A stretch of DNA of 7,019 bases from Pseudomonadota bacterium (GTDB lineage: Bacteria; Pseudomonadota; Alphaproteobacteria; Rhizobiales; Xanthobacteraceae). Location of the stretch: NCBI GenBank assembly GCA_023431725.1, contig JAEYVN010000469.1:1-7019 (forward strand), given 5' to 3'. Each line of letters starts with the position of its first letter. Position 1 is the stretch's first letter. A program made the translations under genes and the position numbers. Below are positions 1-5,603 of this stretch, piece after piece. The notes beneath the pieces are model-generated. The model was not told the DNA's origin, did no database searches, and was given only the letters and a program-made list of their open reading frames with translations.

Positions 1-110
1 ATGTGCTGGAGACCTTCTTCCGGCACCATCATTCGCAGGGACTGTCGTCGAAGCTGGTGACGGTGGAGGACCTGTTCCATCCGTCGACGCTGGAAAGCGT
101 GAAGATCTGA
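1..110 (+). CDS. C-terminal end of a plus-strand gene (partial), possibly 4,5-dihydroxyphthalate decarboxylase-like
   Basis: Only the last 35 codons are visible; the gene enters from the left edge in the frame whose codons start at position 3 and stops with TGA at 108-110. The tail contains FFRHHHSQGLSSKLV followed by VEDLFHPSTLESVKI. From memory, a pattern of aromatic/His residues, then QGLS, then a late 'eLF-P-TLE' segment resembles the C-terminus of 4,5-dihydroxyphthalate decarboxylase-like proteins, which have a periplasmic-binding-protein fold and are often labelled ABC substrate-binding proteins. This is a family-level impression from a short tail. Another frame is also open here until about 129 but gives a less protein-like sequence. 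The gene converges on the minus-strand operon, with a palindromic repeat pair between them. Confidence 0.4.
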   Translation, partial: VLETFFRHHHSQGLSSKLVTVEDLFHPSTLESVKI

Positions 111-132
111 TACTGTCGCGTTCAATTTGACT

Positions 133-216
133 GTCATGCCCGGCCTTGTGCCGGGCATCCACGTTTTGGCTACGTTTAAGTAAGACGTGGATGGCCGGGA
201 CAAGCCCGGCCATGAC
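133..216. repeat. REP/BIME-like pair of inverted palindromic hairpins
   Basis: Two 32-bp arms (133-164 and 185-216) are inverted copies of each other matching at 28 of 32 positions, separated by a 20-bp spacer. Each arm is itself a hairpin with a perfect 9-bp stem and 5-nt loop: 136-158 (stem ATGCCCGGC) and 191-213 (stem ATGGCCGGG). All four differences between the arms fall at paired stem positions, so they form two compensated base-pair swaps and both hairpins stay perfect. The layout matches bacterial interspersed mosaic elements built from two inverted REP units. The right-arm core is familiar as a high-copy intergenic repeat in Bradyrhizobium and relatives. It lies between two converging stop codons (110 and 228). 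Neither hairpin is followed by a clear U-run, so it is not a canonical intrinsic terminator, although it could slow or protect transcripts from either side. Confidence 0.85.
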
Positions 217-227
217 GGCGAAGTTTC

Positions 228-1190
228 TTACTTCTTCAGCGGCACCTGGAACAACTCGGCGAGTTGCTCCTTGGTCAGTTCCTTGTCGATGAACTTCAGC
301 GTCACCGCTTCCGGAAGCAGCGTCTCGAGCCCCTTGATCAGATCCGGCTCAATGATGCTGCGCGGGAAGAATTCGTCACGCACGCGACGCGCCATCTTCT
401 CGTCGATCTTGGCGAATTCGGCGTAATCCTTGATCGCCTGATCGTTCGAATACATGTAGTCGATCGTTTCGCGATAGGCCTGCATGTAGCGCATCAGCGC
501 GTCGCGCTTCTTCGCCAGCGTGTCGGCATTCACCGCAAGCACGCGGATGGTCTGGCCGGCGACGATCTTGGCGTCGGTCGCTTTGGCGACGAGATTGATC
601 TTGCCTTCATCCATTTCCTTCAGGCCGAAGGGCGGGGCGGCCCAGCCGACATCGACCTGTCCGGTCATCACCGCCGTCAAGGTCGAGGGGGGCGAGCCGG
701 TCGCCTGCGGCTTTGCGGTCAGTTTGAACTCGTTGATGAAGGCGAGCACGATCGAATTGGTCGAAGAGCCGCGCGACGAGAAGGCAATGGTCTTGCCGTT
801 GGTATCCTTCAGCGTCTTGATGCCGGAATCGGTCTTGGCGTACCAATAGTCGGCTGCGCCGGTCGCTTCCGCGCCGATCACACGCACCGGCGCGCCCTTG
901 GCATAGGCGCTGATCGCCCCCATCGTGCCGATCGCCAGACCGATATCGACGCTGTTGGAGATCACCGGCTGCAGCGTCTCGCCGCTGCCGGCCGTGTAGG
1001 TCATGTCGAGCTCGATGCCGTGCTTCTTGAAGATGCCGGCCTTCTCGCCGATGTGCGAGATGGCGGTGTCCCAGTTGCCGCGCTGGCCGATGGCCAGTTT
1101 CAGCTTGTCCTGCGCCGCAGCGGTGGGCACCTGTACGAATGCGGCGGCTGCGAGCGCTGCCGCCATGAGCAGCGCTGTTGTCGTCCTCAT
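228..1190 (-). CDS. ABC transporter periplasmic substrate-binding protein, NitT/TauT (SsuA/NMT1-like) type
   Basis: This 320-residue protein probably binds a small organic solute in the periplasm and delivers it to the permeases encoded just upstream. Residues 1-27 form a Sec signal peptide: a basic start MRTTT, an Ala/Leu-rich core and an Ala-X-Ala cleavage region near TAAAQ, with the mature chain starting around QDKLKLAIG. The mature part has features of the NitT/TauT binding-protein family: GIFKKHGIELD near residues 52-62, a SVDIGLA segment near 80-86, SSRGSSTNS near 138-146 and GQVDVGWAAPP near 177-187. Length is normal for the family. The frame extends upstream to 1259, but the ATG at 1190 is chosen because a GGAGGA ribosome-binding site lies 7 nt before it and the signal peptide begins there. 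It is the last gene of the operon, 25 nt after the second permease, and ends in TAA. The ligand cannot be deduced; sulfonates, nitrate, aromatic acids or thiamine precursors are all used by relatives. Confidence 0.92.
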   Translation of the reverse strand: MRTTTALLMAAALAAAAFVQVPTAAAQDKLKLAIGQRGNWDTAISHIGEKAGIFKKHGIELDMTYTAGSGETLQPVISNSVDIGLAIGTMGAISAYAKGAPVRVIGAEATGAADYWYAKTDSGIKTLKDTNGKTIAFSSRGSSTNSIVLAFINEFKLTAKPQATGSPPSTLTAVMTGQVDVGWAAPPFGLKEMDEGKINLVAKATDAKIVAGQTIRVLAVNADTLAKKRDALMRYMQAYRETIDYMYSNDQAIKDYAEFAKIDEKMARRVRDEFFPRSIIEPDLIKGLETLLPEAVTLKFIDKELTKEQLAELFQVPLKK

Positions 1191-1197
1191 GGGAAAT

Positions 1198-1203
1198 TCC
1201 TCC
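1198..1203 (-). promoter_or_regulatory. Strong ribosome-binding site of the substrate-binding protein gene
   Basis: On the minus strand, GGAGGA lies 7 nt upstream of the ATG at 1190. It is the best Shine-Dalgarno match in the window and decides the start, ruling out the longer reading from 1259. It fits a binding protein being made in excess of the membrane subunits. The gap also holds an A-run (T-run 1211-1217 on the plus strand) that overlaps the stop codon of the preceding gene. Confidence 0.85.
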
Positions 1204-1215
1204 GTGGTAGTTTTT

Positions 1216-2010
1216 TTAGAAGCGTTTGATGGAATCAAGTCCGCCGAGCCGTCCGACAATGGCGTTGGCGCCGATCGCCAGAACGAACAGCACGATCAGC
1301 ATCGCATACATCCGCGGCATGTCGAACAGGCTGTAGGCCTGGATGATCAGGAAGCCGATGCCCTTGTTCGACAATTTGGTTTCGGCGAGCAGCGTGCCGA
1401 TCAGTGCAACGCCGAGACCGAGCCGGATGCCGTTGATGATCGGATGGCGCATCGCCGGCAGATAGACCTTGGTTGCCATCTGCCAGGCATTGGCGCGGAA
1501 GCTCTTGCCGACGCGGATCAGCACCGGATCGATCTGCCGCATGCCGGCCGCGACCGACAGCGCGATCGGGAAGAAGCATGACAATGTGCCGAGCGCGACC
1601 TTGGAGGCGGGGCCGACGCCGAACCACATGATCATGATCGGGAAGAAGATGATCTTGGGCGTCGGGCCGAGGTAATAGAGATACGGCTCATAGGCGCGGC
1701 TCAGGAACTTGTTGCCGCCAAGGACAAGGCCGACAACGACGGCGCTGACGCCGCCGATGGTGAGCGCCGCACCGACTTCGCCGGCGGTGACGCCGAGATG
1801 CCAGTAATATTGTGGATCGGCCAGCAGCGCGACAATGGCCTTGCCAATGGCCAGCAGCGACGGCACGACATCGCGATAGAGCAGGCCCGATTGCGCCAGC
1901 GCTTCCCATCCGACCAGGACGGCGACGATGATCGCAATCCGGACCAGCGTCACCGGGCTCAGAATCGGTGAGGTAATTACTGCCTGTCTCAGGCGACCCG
2001 CGTCAGCCAT
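1216..2010 (-). CDS. ABC transporter permease 2, NitT/TauT (SsuC/TauC-like) family
   Basis: This 264-residue inner-membrane protein is one of two different permease subunits of the importer. Hydrophobic segments lie near residues 22-42, 72-98, 112-130, 136-156, 196-210 and 233-253. The segment PKIIFFPIMIMWFGVGPASK (118-137) is typical of NitT/TauT permeases. The cytoplasmic loop that docks on the ATPase is at about 166-185; it reads RVGKSFR, then nine residues, then VYLP, so RVG replaces the usual EAA triplet and Arg replaces the usual Gly. The ATG at 2010 lies inside the end of permease 1, giving a 22-bp overlap in another frame that implies translational coupling; upstream there is only a weak GGA. 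The stop is TAA at 1216-1218. Family assignment is firm; substrate is unknown. Confidence 0.9.
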   Translation of the reverse strand: MADAGRLRQAVITSPILSPVTLVRIAIIVAVLVGWEALAQSGLLYRDVVPSLLAIGKAIVALLADPQYYWHLGVTAGEVGAALTIGGVSAVVVGLVLGGNKFLSRAYEPYLYYLGPTPKIIFFPIMIMWFGVGPASKVALGTLSCFFPIALSVAAGMRQIDPVLIRVGKSFRANAWQMATKVYLPAMRHPIINGIRLGLGVALIGTLLAETKLSNKGIGFLIIQAYSLFDMPRMYAMLIVLFVLAIGANAIVGRLGGLDSIKRF

Positions 2011-2759
2011 CGCTCAATCCGTTCCACGACGATGAAGAAAAGAACGCTGACCAGGATCACGAAGCAGATGGCTGCATAGGTGCCGGCGAGATCGTAGCGT
2101 TCCGCGAGATCATTGATGAGCTGACCGAGCCCACCGAAATTGATGAGGAATTCCACGCCCACGACGTTGATGAGGGCGAAGATCAGTCCGAGCTTGAAGC
2201 CGGTGAAGATGGTCGGCAAAGCCGAGGGAAACTGGATCTTCCAGAACATCTGCCAGGGCGAGAGCTTGAATGTGCGGCCGACATTCATCAGCACCTGCTT
2301 GGTGCCCGAAAGGCCCTCGATGGTTTTCAGGATCACCGCCGGCAGTCCAGCGACAAAGCCCATCATGATGATGGTCCAGGCCGAACGGCCGAAGATCACG
2401 AGGAACAGCGGATACATCAGCACCGTCGGCGCTGCCGCTGCGGCCGCAACCCAGGTCTCGGTGGCGCGACGCAGGATGTCGACCTTGTACAGCAGGGTGC
2501 CGATCGAAATGCCGAAGACAGCCAGCAGGAGGGCCGCGGTCACGCATTCCTTTAAGGTCAGCAGGAAGCGATCGAAAACCTGTTCCTCGACGATGATGCG
2601 TTCGAATGCCCGCGCGATGTCGGTCGGATATGGCACGATGAACTGATTGAGGACGCCGAAATAGATCAGCGCCTGCATCAGGACGATGAAGCCGGCGAGT
2701 GTGCCGAAGCCAAGCAGCGCCGGGCCGAAGCGCGAACGGGTGAAAGCCGCCGTGCTCAT
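1989..2759 (-). CDS. ABC transporter permease 1, NitT/TauT (SsuC/TauC-like) family
   Basis: This 256-residue inner-membrane protein is the first of two permease genes. Hydrophobic segments lie near residues 13-36, 70-90, 102-123, 126-145, 187-207 and 226-245, the usual six-helix core of a BPD_transp_1 domain. The ATPase-docking loop is at about 159-178: NVGRTFK, then LSPWQMFWK, then IQFP. NVG therefore stands in the EAA position and Lys in the Gly position, a divergence parallel to that of permease 2. The start codon overlaps the ATPase stop as ATGA (2756-2759), so the two are almost certainly translationally coupled. It is clearly a different protein from permease 2, not a recent tandem copy, which suggests a heterodimeric channel rather than the homodimer usual for SsuC or TauC. 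Confidence 0.9.
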   Translation of the reverse strand: MSTAAFTRSRFGPALLGFGTLAGFIVLMQALIYFGVLNQFIVPYPTDIARAFERIIVEEQVFDRFLLTLKECVTAALLLAVFGISIGTLLYKVDILRRATETWVAAAAAAPTVLMYPLFLVIFGRSAWTIIMMGFVAGLPAVILKTIEGLSGTKQVLMNVGRTFKLSPWQMFWKIQFPSALPTIFTGFKLGLIFALINVVGVEFLINFGGLGQLINDLAERYDLAGTYAAICFVILVSVLFFIVVERIERWLTRVA

Positions 2760-3625
2760 TTGCGGCGACCGGGCGTCAGGCGGGCCTGTGCTTCGGCATC
2801 GGCCATTCCGCGGCTCGCTTCTTCGCGAAGGTCGGCCCAGATCTGCGCGACGTAATGGCCGAAGGCATCGCTGCCGACGATGTCGGAATTGCGCGGCCGC
2901 GGCAGATCGATATCGACGATGCGTTTGATCTTGCCGGGCCGGTAGGTCATCACCATGATGCGGTCGGAAAGCTGCACCGCCTCGGTGATGTTGTGGGTGA
3001 TCAGCATCGTCGTCTGCTTCAGCTCCTGCTGGATCTGCAGCACCTTGTCGCCGAGCAGCAGACGCGTCTGCTCGTCAAGCGCCGCGAACGGTTCGTCCAT
3101 CAGTAGGATCTTCGGTTCGGACGCGAGCGTGCGCGCGAGCGACACACGCTGGCGCATGCCGCCCGACAATTCATTCGGATAGCGGTTCTCGAAACCGTTG
3201 AGACCCACCATGTTGATGAAATGCCGCGCCTTGTCATGGCGCTGCGCCTTGCCCATGCCCTCGATTTCGAGCGGGAAGGCGACGTTCTCGATCACGGTGC
3301 GCCAGGGGAAAGTCGATTCCTCCTGAAACACCATGCCGACCGAGGCGTGCGGACCCTTGATGCGCTCGCCGCCGACGGTGACCTTGCCTTCATACTCGGT
3401 CAGCAGGCCACCGACGACATTGAACAAGGTCGACTTGCCGCAACCCGATGGCCCGATGACGGACAGGAATTCGCCTTGCCGGACCGACAACGAAACATTG
3501 TCAACGGCAAGGACCGAACCTTCCGGCGTCGGGAAACGCTTGGTCACGTCCTTGACGACAAGGATGCCATCATCGGCGTCTGTCGCCGCCGCGGGACGTG
3601 CTGCGGCCATCGGAGTAACGGACAT
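2756..3625 (-). CDS. ABC transporter ATP-binding protein, NitT/TauT (SsuB/TauB-like) family
   Basis: This 289-residue cytoplasmic ATPase powers the importer. All expected motifs are present in order: Walker A GPSGCGKST at 58-66, Q-loop Gln 101 in VFQEE, signature LSGGMRQR at 153-160, Walker B ILLMDEP at 173-179 with catalytic Glu 178, the D-loop ALDEQT just after, and H-loop His 211 in ITHNITEA. Residues past about 240 form a short tail with DLPRPR (typical of NitT/TauT ATPases) and a charged end. The first 20 residues are an Ala/Asp-rich, probably flexible extension. The start at 3625 is supported by GAGAGG 4 nt upstream. The gene begins 24 nt after the stop of the ThDP enzyme gene, and its TGA overlaps the permease 1 ATG by 4 nt. 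It looks fully functional. Confidence 0.95.
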   Translation of the reverse strand: MSVTPMAAARPAAATDADDGILVVKDVTKRFPTPEGSVLAVDNVSLSVRQGEFLSVIGPSGCGKSTLFNVVGGLLTEYEGKVTVGGERIKGPHASVGMVFQEESTFPWRTVIENVAFPLEIEGMGKAQRHDKARHFINMVGLNGFENRYPNELSGGMRQRVSLARTLASEPKILLMDEPFAALDEQTRLLLGDKVLQIQQELKQTTMLITHNITEAVQLSDRIMVMTYRPGKIKRIVDIDLPRPRNSDIVGSDAFGHYVAQIWADLREEASRGMADAEAQARLTPGRRK

Positions 3626-3637
3626 GTTTCCTCTCAG

Positions 3638-3661
3638 TCAGCTTTTTCTTCAGCTTTTTCT
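3638..3661 (-). repeat. Perfect 12-bp tandem duplication carrying a duplicated in-frame stop codon
   Basis: Read on the minus strand, the unit AGAAAAAGCTGA occurs twice in a row, at 3661-3650 and 3649-3638. The first copy encodes the last codons (Arg-Lys-Ser) and TGA stop of the ThDP enzyme gene; the second puts another in-frame TGA 12 nt later. It fills half of the 24-nt gap before the ATPase gene and sits just upstream of that gene's ribosome-binding site. Slipped-strand duplication is the likely origin. Confidence 0.9.
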
Positions 3662-5443
3662 CATGACAGCCGTCATGGCAGGCGCATAACCGGGCTCAAC
3701 CCGGGCATCGATCACCGCGACTTCGCCTGCTTCGACAGCAGCGATTGCCGCTTGCAATGCCGCAGCCAGATCCTTTTCGTTATGCACAGGTCCGAAAGCC
3801 TTCGCTCCCTGCGCCTCTGCCATCGATGCGAGATCGATATCGGGATCGGAAATGCGCTGGCCGATCCAGCGGTTTTCGACCGGGCGATTGCGCATGCGCG
3901 CCACACGCTCCTGGTGCAATTCGTCGTTGAAGAACGAGCGATTGTTGGCGATCACCATCAGCAGCGGAATGCGGTAATGCGCCGCTGTCCAAAGCGCGGT
4001 GACACCCATCAGATAGTCGCCGTCACCGCAGATCGCGACCGCCATGCGGCCGGTGCCCTTCAACGCCAGAGCTGCGCCGACCGAGATGCCCGGTCCGCCG
4101 CCGATGCCGCCACCGGCATCCGAGCCGATATAGTCAAGCGGATGACGGAACGGCCACCACGCGCCATTCCATGACAGCGGCAGATGCGTCAGCGCGACGT
4201 CGCGGGTGCCGACGGCTTCGCGGACCAGATATCCAAGGTGTTCGACCGTGAGCTTGTCACTGTCGGCGGGGCGGGACATGGCGCGACGCTCCGCCGGCAG
4301 AGCCACCGGCTTTGCGGGTGCGCCGATTTCATTCACCAGGGCGTGCGCCACGGCATCCGGATCGGCAGCGATCAGAATATCGGTCGGCGGCAACGCCTGA
4401 TGGTCCATGCTCCAGCCGTTATGGATATTATGGTCGAGCGTAGCGGAGATGACGAACGCATCGGTCTTGGCTGCGTGTAGCGCGCCGCCGAGGTCCACCC
4501 AGTCGAGCGCAAGCACGACATCGGCTTCGCGAAGGGCGGCGAGACCGTCTTCATCGGGAATGAGTGTGCTCGGAATGCCGACATGCAGCGGGTGATCGGT
4601 CGGGAATGATGCGCCGATCTTGATGTCGGTCAGCACCTTCGCATTCAGCGCTTCGGCGAGCGCGACGCGGGCATTCCACGCATCGACACTGCGCGATGCG
4701 CGGCCAGCCATGATGACGGGGCGCTTGGCATCACGCAGGCGCTCGGCCGCTTCCTTGACCGTTGCGGGATCGGGCGCGACCGAAATGCGCGGCTGATAGC
4801 GCGCCACATCGATCGGCGGCAGCGGTTCGGGAAGCTTGGCTTCCTGCATCTCGGCATCGAGATTGACGTAGACCGGTCCCTTGGGGGACGCGTTGGCGAT
4901 CACCGAAGCGCGGATCAGCGATTCACGAGCGGCTGCGGGCGAGGCCGGCTGATCGTCCCATTTGACGTAGCTGCGCACCAGCGCACCCTGATCGCGTGCG
5001 GTATGGATCCAGTCGATCCAGGGGCGGCGCTTGGCCGCGTCCACCGGACCGGTTGCGCCGAGAATGACCATCGGCATGCGGTCGCACCAGGCGTTGAAGA
5101 TCGCCATGGTAGCATGCATCAGGCCGACATTCGAATGCACGATCGCGCCCATGGCGCGTCCCGTGACCTTGGCATAGCCCTGCGCAATCGCGACGGCGCT
5201 CTCTTCATGCAGACAAAGAAGCATCTGCGGCGTCTCGTTGCCGAGATAATTCACAAGCGAATCGTGCAGACCGCGATAGCTCGCGCCGGGATTGAGCGCG
5301 ACATAGGGAATATCCAGCGCGCGCAGCGTTTCTGCGACCACGTCGCTGCCGAAACCAGGAGCGTTGACGCCAGCGGGAACGGGGGTTTCCACCTGAGCAG
5401 CCATCGACTGCGGTGTCGTATTCTTGTTCATGAAAATGTCCAT
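3650..5443 (-). CDS. Thiamine-diphosphate-dependent enzyme, benzoylformate decarboxylase/acetolactate synthase-like
   Basis: This 597-residue cytoplasmic enzyme has the three-domain ThDP plan: N-terminal PYR domain (about 30-205), central domain (about 225-375) and C-terminal PP domain (about 400-585). The cofactor-activating Glu is Glu 80 in LHEESAVAIAQGYAK. The ThDP/Mg motif is GDG at 473-475, 24 residues, then Asn 500-Asn 501. NPGAS at 51-55 and VHS at 102-104 line up with NPGS and LHS of benzoylformate decarboxylase, whose Ser26 and His70 are active-site residues. The stretches VKW...PAS (160-168), KGPVYVNL and ALWTAAHY (483-490) also resemble that enzyme. It is longer than benzoylformate decarboxylase (about 530); extra sequence lies at the N-terminus and around NRSFFNDELHQERV (501-514). 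It heads an operon with an ABC importer, so it probably acts on the imported compound. A 2-oxo acid decarboxylase or a carboligase are both possible. Start is uncertain: neither ATG 5443 nor ATG 5431 has a clear ribosome-binding site. Confidence 0.88.
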   Translation of the reverse strand: MDIFMNKNTTPQSMAAQVETPVPAGVNAPGFGSDVVAETLRALDIPYVALNPGASYRGLHDSLVNYLGNETPQMLLCLHEESAVAIAQGYAKVTGRAMGAIVHSNVGLMHATMAIFNAWCDRMPMVILGATGPVDAAKRRPWIDWIHTARDQGALVRSYVKWDDQPASPAAARESLIRASVIANASPKGPVYVNLDAEMQEAKLPEPLPPIDVARYQPRISVAPDPATVKEAAERLRDAKRPVIMAGRASRSVDAWNARVALAEALNAKVLTDIKIGASFPTDHPLHVGIPSTLIPDEDGLAALREADVVLALDWVDLGGALHAAKTDAFVISATLDHNIHNGWSMDHQALPPTDILIAADPDAVAHALVNEIGAPAKPVALPAERRAMSRPADSDKLTVEHLGYLVREAVGTRDVALTHLPLSWNGAWWPFRHPLDYIGSDAGGGIGGGPGISVGAALALKGTGRMAVAICGDGDYLMGVTALWTAAHYRIPLLMVIANNRSFFNDELHQERVARMRNRPVENRWIGQRISDPDIDLASMAEAQGAKAFGPVHNEKDLAAALQAAIAAVEAGEVAVIDARVEPGYAPAMTAVMRKS

Positions 5444-5538
5444 TGCGCGCGTTGCGCGTACTCGTTCAAGGCGTCCGTCCCACTGGTTGTCGACGCCGGT
5501 TGACCCGGCTTGGTGTTGTCAGTGGGCAGCTTAGCACT

Positions 5539-5567
5539 TTGACATTCGCTATGAGAAGCCGCTAAAT
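5539..5567 (+). promoter_or_regulatory. Predicted promoter of the lysR-type gene
   Basis: A perfect -35 hexamer TTGACA (5539-5544) is followed after 17 bp by CTAAAT (5562-5567), which matches the -10 consensus at only 3 of 6 positions. Transcription would start near 5574, leaving an untranslated leader of about 30 nt before the ATG at 5604. The adjacent dyad would overlap the start point and leader, which would allow self-repression. Confidence 0.5.
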
Positions 5568-5576
5568 GCGAACGTC

Positions 5577-5599
5577 ATTGTTGCATGAGAGTCAACAAT
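5577..5599. promoter_or_regulatory. Candidate LysR-type operator (T-N11-A dyad)
   Basis: ATTGTTG (5577-5583) and CAACAAT (5593-5599) form a perfect 7-bp inverted repeat separated by 9 bp. Within it the T at 5582 and the A at 5594 are exactly 11 bp apart in a symmetric context, which is the known T-N11-A recognition pattern of LysR-type regulators. It ends 4 bp before the regulator's ATG, consistent with autoregulation, and lies far enough upstream of the divergent operon to be the activation site. Binding is inferred. Confidence 0.65.
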
Positions 5600-5603
5600 A
5601 CCC

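Larger units (their letters stand above)
5444..5603. promoter_or_regulatory. Divergent control region between the ThDP/ABC operon and the lysR-type gene
   Basis: This 160-bp gene-free stretch lies between two divergent start codons, the classic layout for a LysR-type regulator and its target operon. It contains a plus-strand promoter (5539-5567) and a 23-bp dyad (5577-5599), listed separately. A weaker imperfect dyad pairs CATTCGC (5543-5549) with GCGAACG (5568-5574), and a small hairpin GCCGG-TTGAC-CCGGC lies at 5495-5509. For the minus-strand operon no convincing -35/-10 pair is visible, as expected for a promoter needing activation. I see no thiamine riboswitch elements in the leader. Confidence 0.75.

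Noticed and set aside
191..213. Intrinsic terminator for the minus-strand operon at the right-hand hairpin
   Set aside because: The stem is strong, but the sequence following it on the minus strand has no U-run; better described as part of a REP-like repeat with a possible secondary effect on transcript ends.
187..426. Small plus-strand frame starting MDGRDKPGHDG
   Set aside because: Its start is the palindromic repeat itself read as protein, a familiar spurious product of this repeat, and the rest is antisense to the binding-protein gene.
264..1229. A 321-codon open frame antisense to the substrate-binding protein gene
   Set aside because: It is in exact codon register with the real gene, so its stops would need TTA, CTA or TCA codons in that gene, which are rare in GC-rich genomes. 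The translated product is Arg/His/Gly/Asp-rich with no family resemblance.
1191..1259. Longer N-terminus for the substrate-binding protein from an ATG at 1259
   Set aside because: It would overlap the permease gene and bury the signal peptide behind 23 residues, while a strong ribosome-binding site points to 1190.
3221..4174. A 317-codon plus-strand open frame across the ATPase/ThDP enzyme junction
   Set aside because: It lies antisense to two confidently identified genes, has composition typical of a shadow frame, and shows no recognisable domain or ribosome-binding site.
5444..5603. Thiamine (TPP) riboswitch ahead of the ThDP enzyme gene
   Set aside because: I could not find the conserved CUGAGA-type thi-box core or its partner stems in the minus-strand leader; the divergent LysR arrangement explains regulation better.
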